A stretch of DNA of 64,000 nt from Kribbella caucasensis (GTDB taxonomy: Bacteria > Actinomycetota > Actinomycetes > Propionibacteriales > Kribbellaceae), in the NCBI RefSeq assembly GCF_004361855.1, contig NZ_SNWQ01000001.1:496001-560000 (forward strand), written 5' to 3'. Below the pieces are notes generated by a model. It was not told where the DNA came from and made no database searches. It was given only the letters and a program-made list of their open reading frames with translations. The position numbers were made by a program, and so were the translations under genes. Positions 58,012 to 64,000 of the stretch are shown piece after piece (position 1 is the stretch's first letter; every line of letters starts with the position of its first letter).

Positions 58012-58920
58012 GTGACCACACTCGTGGCGGTACGGGCTCATCCAAGCGCCAGGGATGTGCTCGCGGTAGGCCGGCCCGCGTTCTGGATCGTGTCGGTTGT
58101 GCCCTATTACGTGGGGATTCTGCTGGCAACGCATCGCCTGGTACCGCCGGTCGAGCTGTGGCCGCGTCTGCTGCTCGGGGCTGTCGTGATGGGCCCGCTG
58201 CTCTGGCTGGCCGTGCTCGCGATCAACGACGCGTACGACCTGCCGGGCGATCTGCTGAACCCGCGCAAATCCAAGTCCCCGTTGCTGGACGGACGGGTAT
58301 CCCTCGCCGCGGCGAAGCGGCTCGCGATGGTCGCTGGTGCTGCTGCGCTTGTGGTCGCAATGTTCGTCGGCTTGGTGTTTTGGCTTGGTGTGATGCTGGC
58401 GCTCGCGCTGGGCTGGGCGTACAGCGTTCCGCCGGTTCGGTTGAAGACGCGCGCCGGTTTCGACGTCGCCGTGAACGCGCTGGCGCTCGGTGCCTTCGGA
58501 CCACTGGCCGGATATGCCGCGGTCACACCCGACCTGAGCGGCTTCCCCTGGGTGATGGCACTCCAGGGCACGCTGGCCGCGATCGGGCTGTACCTGCCGA
58601 CCACGCTCGCCGACCTCGCCGCGGATCGCGCCGCCGGGTACCAGACGATCGCGGTCCGCCTCGGCGCGAGTACGACGTACCGGCTGGGGTTCGCCGCCTG
58701 GATCGCCGCGGCCGGCCTGTCCGTGGTGCTCGCCGCGCTGGACCACGTCCTTCCCCGCAGCATGCTGCCCCTGGAGATCGTGATGGTCCCGGTCCTCGTC
58801 GCGGCGTACCGGCGGCTGATCGGCTCCGGCCAGGGCTTCAAGCCGGTCGTGATCCTGGCAAGCCTCTTCCTGATCCCCTGCGGCACGTTCGCCCTGACCT
58901 ACACCGGCGTCCTCACATAA
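58012..58920 (+). CDS. UbiA family prenyltransferase
   Basis: This 302-residue membrane enzyme has eight to nine helices and both Asp-rich motifs: NDAYDLPGD followed by NPRKSKSPLLDGRVS, and DLAADRAAGYQTIAVRLG. The family transfers a prenyl group to an aromatic or other acceptor, using magnesium. Start GTG 58012 has GGAG nearby; ATG 57976 is an alternative with a longer N-terminus. Two iron oxygenase genes follow on the same strand, the first after 25 bases. Confidence 0.85.
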   Translation: MTTLVAVRAHPSARDVLAVGRPAFWIVSVVPYYVGILLATHRLVPPVELWPRLLLGAVVMGPLLWLAVLAINDAYDLPGDLLNPRKSKSPLLDGRVSLAAAKRLAMVAGAAALVVAMFVGLVFWLGVMLALALGWAYSVPPVRLKTRAGFDVAVNALALGAFGPLAGYAAVTPDLSGFPWVMALQGTLAAIGLYLPTTLADLAADRAAGYQTIAVRLGASTTYRLGFAAWIAAAGLSVVLAALDHVLPRSMLPLEIVMVPVLVAAYRRLIGSGQGFKPVVILASLFLIPCGTFALTYTGVLT

Positions 58921-58945
58921 CTGGACGCGCCGCCGTTCCACCACC

Positions 58946-59632
58946 ATGAACTTCGACTGGAACGCTGTGACGGACGACCTGGACTCGGTCGGCTGTGCGC
59001 TGACCCCACCGCTGTTGACGCCGGAGCAGTGCAAAGAACTCGCCGGTCTGTACGACGAGGTCCACCGGTTTCGCGCGACCGTCGACATGGCGCGCTACCG
59101 CTTCGGATCCGGCCAGTACCGGTACTTCGACCACCCGCTGCCGGACGTGGTCGCGGAGTTGCGCGCGTGGTTCTACCCGCAACTACTGCCGATCGTTCGG
59201 GAGTGGGCCTTGCGGTTGGGTCGCCCAGCGCCTTGGCCGGATTCGCTCGAGGAGTGGCTCGACGAGTGTCATCGCGCGGGCCAGACCCGACCCACGCCGA
59301 TCCTGCTGAAGTACCAAGCCGATGACTGGAACGCGCTGCACCGGGATCTGTACGGCGACCTGGTGTTCCCGCTGCAGGTGGTGATCGGGCTCGATCGGCC
59401 AGGCGTCGACTACGAAGGCGGCGAGTTCCTCCTCATCGAACAGCGGCCGCGGGCGCAGTCGCGTGGCACGGTGACGTCGTTGCCGCAGGGGCACGGGCTG
59501 ATCTTCACTACGCGAGACCGGCCGGTGAAGTCGTCGCGTGGTTGGTCGGCGGCGCCAGTGCGGCATGGGGTGAGCACGGTGCGATCAGGACTTCGGCACA
59601 CCCTCGGGCTGGTCTTTCACGACGCCGCTTGA
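58946..59632 (+). CDS. 2-oxoglutarate/Fe(II) oxygenase (prolyl-hydroxylase-like)
   Basis: This 228-residue enzyme has the iron motif H-x-D in NALHRDLYGD, a distal His in PVRHGVSTV and the 2-oxoglutarate Arg in RSGLRHTLGLVFHDA. The YEGGEFLLIEQRPRAQSRG strand is typical of the family. It hydroxylates an unknown substrate. Its short distance to the UbiA gene suggests cotranscription. Confidence 0.82.
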   Translation: MNFDWNAVTDDLDSVGCALTPPLLTPEQCKELAGLYDEVHRFRATVDMARYRFGSGQYRYFDHPLPDVVAELRAWFYPQLLPIVREWALRLGRPAPWPDSLEEWLDECHRAGQTRPTPILLKYQADDWNALHRDLYGDLVFPLQVVIGLDRPGVDYEGGEFLLIEQRPRAQSRGTVTSLPQGHGLIFTTRDRPVKSSRGWSAAPVRHGVSTVRSGLRHTLGLVFHDAA

Positions 59633-59725
59633 GTGATCCGCGATGCGGACCGGTTCGTTCCCGGCGGGGAAAGTTGATCGCTCAGGAACCTTTACAACGA
59701 TAGATGTGGCCGGGACCCTGGTGGG

Positions 59726-60541
59726 ATGACGCTGGCAGGGACTGAGCTGGAGACCGGCTACTCACTCGGCCGGGACGCGATCGCGCACTTCGCCGAGCAC
59801 GGATTCGTCAAGCTGAAGAACGTGCTCACCGCGGCCACCATCGCGGAGTACGAGCCCGAGATCACCGGCAAGGTGATCGAACTGAACACCCAGCACCTGC
59901 CGTTGGAAGAGCGGGACACCTACGGCAAGGCGTTCCTGCAGGTGATGAACCTGTGGCAGGACAGCGAGCGGGTGCTGGAGTTCGTCTCGTCGCCACGGCT
60001 GGCCAGGATCGCGGCGCAACTGCTCGGCGTCCGGTCGGTCCGGCTGTACCACGACCAGGCGCTCTACAAGGAGTCCGGCGGCGGTGTCACCCCGTGGCAC
60101 GCGGACCAGTACTACTGGCCGCTCACGACCGACCGATGCGTGACGGTGTGGATCCCGTTGCAGGAAACGCCGATGGAGATGGGGCCACTCGCGTTCGCGG
60201 CGGGCAGCCATACCTTCGAACACGGACGGGACCTGCCGATCAGCGACGAGTCGGAACGCGTTCTGCAGGAGGCGCTTGCCGAGCAGGCGTTCCCCGACGT
60301 CGCCACGCCGTACGAGCTGGGTGAGGTGAGCTACCACCTCGGCTGGACGTTCCACCACGCGACGGAGAACCGGACGGACATCCCGCGCCGGGTGATGACG
60401 ATCATCTACGTCGACGCAGAGATGGAGATCGCGCCGCCGGCGAACGCGTTCCAGCAAAGCGACCTGGAAACCTGGATGCCCGGCAACGCCCCCGGCGACC
60501 GCGTGTCCTCACCCCTGAACCCCGTCCTGTACTCCACCTGA
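59726..60541 (+). CDS. Phytanoyl-CoA dioxygenase (PhyH) family protein
   Basis: This 271-residue 2-oxoglutarate/iron oxygenase has H-x-D in TPWHADQYYWPL, the distal His in WTFHHATENRTDIPRR and an Arg that can bind 2-oxoglutarate in the same stretch. GPLAFAAGSHTFEHGRDL is the usual PhyH loop. Members hydroxylate small natural products or acyl chains. The gene overlaps the convergent YdeI gene by 33 bases. Confidence 0.88.
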   Translation: MTLAGTELETGYSLGRDAIAHFAEHGFVKLKNVLTAATIAEYEPEITGKVIELNTQHLPLEERDTYGKAFLQVMNLWQDSERVLEFVSSPRLARIAAQLLGVRSVRLYHDQALYKESGGGVTPWHADQYYWPLTTDRCVTVWIPLQETPMEMGPLAFAAGSHTFEHGRDLPISDESERVLQEALAEQAFPDVATPYELGEVSYHLGWTFHHATENRTDIPRRVMTIIYVDAEMEIAPPANAFQQSDLETWMPGNAPGDRVSSPLNPVLYST

Positions 60542-61162
60542 AGCCTGCCCATCTCCCTCACCACTCCCCGCCGCTGATTTCAGCTGCCGCTTCTGTGGAT
60601 AGACCGTCTCGCCGCGGGCCAACTGGTCGACGTACCGCTCGATCCAGCGGGCCCGGGTCTCGGGCCGCTTGGCCGCGAACAGGCGGTAGAGGATGGCGTA
60701 CTTGTTCTGCTGGGTGAGGATGGCGAACATCGCCGCGGCGGCCGGGTTCGCGGTGAGTGCCGCGGCCAGATCGTCCGGCACCTGCTGAGCCGCGGATTCG
60801 CCGTATGCCGCCTCCCAACGTCCGTCCGCCCGCGCCCTCTCGACCTCTGCCAATCCGGCCGGGCGCATCCGGGCCTCGCGCTGCAGCCGGTCGACGATGC
60901 CGACGTTGCGCAGCGACCAGTTGCTCCTCGTGCGGCGTGGCGTGAACCGCTGCTTGAAGGTGTCCTCGTCTCGCGATTTCCGCTGGCCGTCGATCCAGCC
61001 ATGACAGAGCGCCTCCTCCAACGCTTCGTCGTAGCTGAGGCTGGTCGGTTCTGCGACCCCCTTCTTCGCCAGCACCAGCCAGATACCGTCCGATGAGGTG
61101 TGGTGTTCCGAGAGCCACGCGTGCCAGGCGGCCGCGTCGGTGACGATGTGTTCGTCCATCAT
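60509..61162 (-). CDS. YdeI/OmpD-associated family protein
   Basis: This 217-residue protein matches the YdeI family: SDGIWLVLAKKG, SYDEALEEALCHGWIDGQRKSRDEDTFKQRFTPRRTRSNWSLRN, and an ARWIERYVDQLARGE helix near the end. A 20-residue Gly-rich extension is added at the C-terminus. Members have been linked to bacteriocin or peptide resistance, but the mechanism is unclear. It overlaps the WYL regulator stop, so it is probably cotranscribed with it. Confidence 0.87.
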   Translation of the reverse strand: MMDEHIVTDAAAWHAWLSEHHTSSDGIWLVLAKKGVAEPTSLSYDEALEEALCHGWIDGQRKSRDEDTFKQRFTPRRTRSNWSLRNVGIVDRLQREARMRPAGLAEVERARADGRWEAAYGESAAQQVPDDLAAALTANPAAAAMFAILTQQNKYAILYRLFAAKRPETRARWIERYVDQLARGETVYPQKRQLKSAAGSGEGDGQASGGVQDGVQG

Positions 61163-62130
61163 CACGAAGCTGCTGCTGTGTAGCGGGCGGCGAGGTGGTG
61201 GGCGGCTTCCATGAGTTCGGGTGGGCCGATGAACTCGAGGTCGCATTCGAACATGCCGTAGCTGGCGGCGAGACCGTTCCACGACCAGGCGGACAGGATC
61301 AGCCGGCAACTGGTCGGGGTGACTTCCTCGACGATGGCTTCGCGGCCTGCCCAGCGGGCGATGTCGGCCGCCTTCGCCTGGAGGATCGCCTCGCCGCGGC
61401 ACGGCCACTGGTCCTGGCGGGTGAACGTTGAGGAGATGTACGTCGCGACGTCGGGTGCCGGCAGTTCGCGAGGGGTGAAGCGCGGACCGGTCGGCGTCTT
61501 CGGACTCATCCGGTCGACGCGGAACGTCCGCCAGTCCTTCCGGTCGAGGTCCCAAGCGACCAGGTACCAGCGGCCGCCCCACGTGACCAGGTGATGCGGC
61601 TCGACCTTCCGCGGCGGCACCCACTCGTCCGAGTCCGCGCCCGGTGACTTGTAGTCGAACCGGAGTACTTCGCGCGCGCGGACCGCCGTACCGATCGCGA
61701 TCAGGTGCTCGGAGTTCACCTTGGTGCGCCGTGAGTCGGCGTACCGGTCGACGGTGGTGACGTGCAAAGCGTCGACGCGTTGGCGAAGGCGCGCGGGCAT
61801 CACCTGGCGCACCGTGGCGAGGGCGCGAAGAGCGCCTTCCTCGATGCCGGTGACCGTGGTGGTGGCGGTCTGCAGCGCGACGGCCACGGCGATCGCCTGG
61901 TCGTCGTCGAAGAGCAGCGGAGGCAGATCGGCGCCCGCGTCGAGACGGTAGCCGCCATCGGGACCCTTGCTGGCGCGCACCGGGTAGCCGAGATCGCGCA
62001 GCCGGTCGACATCGCGGCGGACGGTGCGCGGACTCACCTCCAGCCGTTCGGCCAGCAGGGCACCCGGCCAGTCGCGGCGGGCCTGGAGCAGCGACAGCAG
62101 CGCGAGGAGTCGAGCCGAGGTTTCGGACAT
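61162..62130 (-). CDS. WYL-domain HTH transcriptional regulator
   Basis: This 322-residue regulator has a DeoR-type HTH (LALLSLLQARRDWPGALLAERLEVSPRTVRRDVDRLRDLGYPV, about 8-52) and a WYL domain with PHHLVTWGGRWYLVAWDLDRKDWRTFRVDRM. A WCX-like C-terminus follows. WYL domains bind nucleic-acid or other ligands. It is divergent from the DrrAB-like exporter genes and likely controls them as well as the YdeI gene behind it. Confidence 0.9.
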   Translation of the reverse strand: MSETSARLLALLSLLQARRDWPGALLAERLEVSPRTVRRDVDRLRDLGYPVRASKGPDGGYRLDAGADLPPLLFDDDQAIAVAVALQTATTTVTGIEEGALRALATVRQVMPARLRQRVDALHVTTVDRYADSRRTKVNSEHLIAIGTAVRAREVLRFDYKSPGADSDEWVPPRKVEPHHLVTWGGRWYLVAWDLDRKDWRTFRVDRMSPKTPTGPRFTPRELPAPDVATYISSTFTRQDQWPCRGEAILQAKAADIARWAGREAIVEEVTPTSCRLILSAWSWNGLAASYGMFECDLEFIGPPELMEAAHHLAARYTAAAS

Positions 62131-62242
62131 GGCTCCAGATTGCCAGAAGTAACGGCCAGAACCTGTCCTCTACTCCTGGAAATGTGGTCCTCATCAAGCC
62201 CGAGAACAGCCTCAAGATCAGCCCCGATGAAGGAGACATCCC

Positions 62243-63217
62243 GTGATCAGCACCCGAGAGCTCACCAAGGACTTCGTGGTGAGCCGTACCGAGACCGTGC
62301 ACGCGGTGCGCGGCATCAGCCTGGACGTCGAACCCGGCGAACTGGTCGCCGTCCTCGGCCCGAACGGCGCCGGCAAGACCACGACCCTGCGGATGCTCAC
62401 CACCCTGATCGCCCCGACGTCCGGCACCGCCAAGGTCGCCGGGTACGACGTGACCACCCACTCCAGCCAGGTACGCCGCCGGATCGGGTACGTCGGCCAG
62501 GGCAACGGCGCGGGTCACTCCCAGCGGGTCGGAGACGAACTGCTCGGTCAGGGCGTCATCTACGGACTCGACCGGCGCTCGGCGAAGCGGCGTACCGAAG
62601 AACTGCTGGAGTCGCTCGAGCTGAAGGACCTCGCCCAGCGCAAGGTGTCCGACCTGTCCGGTGGTCAGCGCCGGCGGCTGGACGTCGCGATGGGTCTGGT
62701 GCACGCGCCCGGGCTGTTGTTCCTGGACGAGCCGTCGACGGGACTCGATCCGCAGAACCGGGCGAACCTGTGGGACCACATCCTGCGGATGCGCGAGCAG
62801 TACTCGATGACGATCGTGCTGACCACGCACTACCTGGACGAAGCGGACTCGATGGCCGAGCGGGTGGTCGTGGTCGATCACGGCGAGGTGATCGCGGACG
62901 ACACCGCGGACGCGCTCAAGCGCAAGCTCGCCGGCGACCGGCTGCACCTGACCGTCGGCCCGAGCAACCAGTCCCGAGTTCGTGAGCTCGCCGCGCAACT
63001 GCCTGGCGCGGGCGAGATCCAGGTCGATGGCGACCAGGTCCTCGTCCGGGTCGCGGACGGACCTGCCGCGTTGCCGATCCTGATCGGCGCGGCCCAGCAG
63101 AACGGCGTACCGGTGGCGACGGCGCAGGTGCATCGCCCGACGCTCGACGACGTTTTCCTCAACCTCACCGGCCGCAGCCTGCGCGAGGCCGACTCGAACG
63201 GAAAGGCCGCAGCATGA
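62243..63217 (+). CDS. ABC transporter ATP-binding protein, DrrA type
   Basis: This 324-residue ATPase has Walker A GPNGAGKT, the Q-loop in GYVGQGNGAG, signature LSGGQRRRLDVAM, Walker B LLFLDEPSTGLDP and the switch His in TTHYLDEAD. The C-terminal extension with RPTLDDVFLNLTG is characteristic of the daunorubicin-resistance DrrA family. It powers an exporter with the following permease. GAAGGAG lies before GTG 62243. The stop overlaps the permease start. Confidence 0.93.
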   Translation: MISTRELTKDFVVSRTETVHAVRGISLDVEPGELVAVLGPNGAGKTTTLRMLTTLIAPTSGTAKVAGYDVTTHSSQVRRRIGYVGQGNGAGHSQRVGDELLGQGVIYGLDRRSAKRRTEELLESLELKDLAQRKVSDLSGGQRRRLDVAMGLVHAPGLLFLDEPSTGLDPQNRANLWDHILRMREQYSMTIVLTTHYLDEADSMAERVVVVDHGEVIADDTADALKRKLAGDRLHLTVGPSNQSRVRELAAQLPGAGEIQVDGDQVLVRVADGPAALPILIGAAQQNGVPVATAQVHRPTLDDVFLNLTGRSLREADSNGKAAA

Positions 63218-64000
63218 CCACCCTGATCGCTTCCACAGTGAAGATCGACGCGCCCGCGATCGGCCGAAGGAGCCTGCTCCGCGACATCGGGATCGTGATG
63301 ACGCGTGAGTTGAAGCCGGTCCTCCGGGATCCGTTCTCGTTGCTGTTCGGGATGATCCAGCCGCTGTTCTTCCTGGCGCTGTTCGGGCCGCTGCTCGCCG
63401 GGTCGATGGGCGGCAGCCTCGGCGGGGGCGTCTGGCAGTGGTTCGTGCCGTCGATCCTGGTGATGACCACGCTGTTCGGTACGTCGACGACAGGCGCGAA
63501 CCTGTTGTTCGAGTTCCAGACCGGTGCGCACGAGCGGATGCTGGTGACGCCGTTGTCCCGGTCGTCGCTGCTGATCGGGCGGGCGCTGAAGGAGATGGTG
63601 CCGCTGTTCGGGCAGGCCGTGATCGTGATCGCGGTGATGATTCCGTTCGGGCTCGAGTTGCACGTGGACGGTGTGCTCGTCGGGCTGGCGTTGCTGGCCG
63701 TGTTCGGGATCGGGCTGGGCGCGTTCAGCTACGCGCTGGCGATCGCGGTGCGGAAGCAGGACTGGATGTTCTGGATGGTGCAGCAGACGTTCCTGTTCCC
63801 GTTGATGATCCTGTCCGGGATGCTGCTACCGCTGGAGACCGGGCCCGGCTGGATGCAGGTCGCGTCGAAGTTCAACCCGCTCTCCTACCTCGTGGACGCC
63901 GAGCGGACGCTGTTCGCCGGCGATGTGTGGTCGTCGGCAGTGCTGTGGGGTTGGCTCGCCGCACTGGTGACCGCCGCCCTCGGGCTGACGGTCGGCATCC
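63214..64000 (+). CDS. ABC-2 type permease, DrrB-like, 3' end outside window
   Basis: The visible 262 residues show an ABC-2 permease with a cytoplasmic start, then helices including FSLLFGMIQPLFFLALFGPLL, VGLALLAVFGIGLGAFSYALAIAV and FLFPLMILSGMLLPLE. FNPLSYLVDAERTLF is the family's conserved ABC-2 motif. It is coupled to the ATPase by an ATGA overlap (63214-63217). Together they should export a hydrophobic drug or lipid. The C-terminus is cut by the window edge. Confidence 0.92.
   Translation, partial: MTTLIASTVKIDAPAIGRRSLLRDIGIVMTRELKPVLRDPFSLLFGMIQPLFFLALFGPLLAGSMGGSLGGGVWQWFVPSILVMTTLFGTSTTGANLLFEFQTGAHERMLVTPLSRSSLLIGRALKEMVPLFGQAVIVIAVMIPFGLELHVDGVLVGLALLAVFGIGLGAFSYALAIAVRKQDWMFWMVQQTFLFPLMILSGMLLPLETGPGWMQVASKFNPLSYLVDAERTLFAGDVWSSAVLWGWLAALVTAALGLTVGI

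Overview
The window looks like chromosome of a high-GC filamentous or nocardioform actinomycete. The G+C content appears close to 70 percent, GTG and even TTG starts are common, many genes touch through ATGA or GTGA overlaps, and TetR, MerR-type and GntR controls are frequent. Many proteins (DUF1023 hydrolase, DUF3152, DUF4865, CbtAB, HelD, ClgR/PopR-like factor) are typical of Actinobacteria. The style is reminiscent of Kribbella or a close relative, but this is an impression and not a measurement. No rRNA, tRNA, CRISPR array, prophage, transposase or replication origin was seen; the region reads as accessory-rich chromosome with many small regulator/target pairs.

Layout. 1-5.4 kb: the start of a stand-alone LeuA-type allosteric domain running off the left edge, then a sugar-acid catabolic locus. 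A lipoprotein sugar-binding protein, an enolase-superfamily dehydratase and a lactonase-like amidohydrolase lie on the minus strand. They face a GntR/FCD regulator and a fumarylacetoacetate-hydrolase-family enzyme on the plus strand, with a perfect palindrome between the two arms. 5.5-7.6 kb: a DUF1023 alpha/beta hydrolase followed by two paralogous small proteins, with a 33-codon scar of a second hydrolase between them. 7.7-9.5 kb: a cobalamin riboswitch controlling cbtB-cbtA and a degenerate histidine-phosphatase protein. 9.5-16.3 kb: amino-acid and drug exporters, a DEAD-box helicase, a DinB protein, and a DCC/membrane-protein/TetR operon with two matching operators. 16.5-22.4 kb: an ankyrin protein, cupin, cation exchanger, acetyltransferase, a TetR gene and a monooxygenase broken by a deletion and by a 165-bp palindromic (MITE-like) insertion.

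22.3-32.1 kb: lysG/lysE, an MBL hydrolase, a TetR/SDR divergent pair with duplicated operators, transporters, DUF4865, an acetyltransferase and a PLP-dependent lyase. 32.1-38.7 kb: a ClgR/PopR-like XRE regulator divergent from clpP, a broken cystathionine gamma-synthase, an Lrp regulator, a luciferase-like monooxygenase, an FMN reductase under a textbook SoxR box, and an M4 protease. 38.8-45.7 kb: a HelD-like helicase, a 51-residue Cys/His mini-protein, a small cassette flanked by 17-bp direct repeats, a PHP phosphoesterase with a 15-His head before its Tat signal, and an M23 peptidase. 45.7-57.5 kb: kinase/Nudix/epoxide hydrolase genes, a two-component system, VOC proteins, a DUF3152 metalloprotease, a serine hydrolase, a Phd/RelE-like toxin-antitoxin pair and an SDR. 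57.5-64 kb: a decayed virginiamycin-B-lyase-like gene, a UbiA prenyltransferase and two non-haem iron oxygenases, a YdeI protein, and a WYL regulator divergent from a DrrAB-type ABC exporter that runs off the right edge.

Three genes (DUF1304, ankyrin, cation exchanger) carry single-base frameshifts next to GGG/CCC runs, so sequencing error must be considered. The other broken genes (monooxygenase, cystathionine gamma-synthase, Vgb-like) carry larger lesions and look genuinely decayed. All assignments come from reading the sequence; no database search was run.
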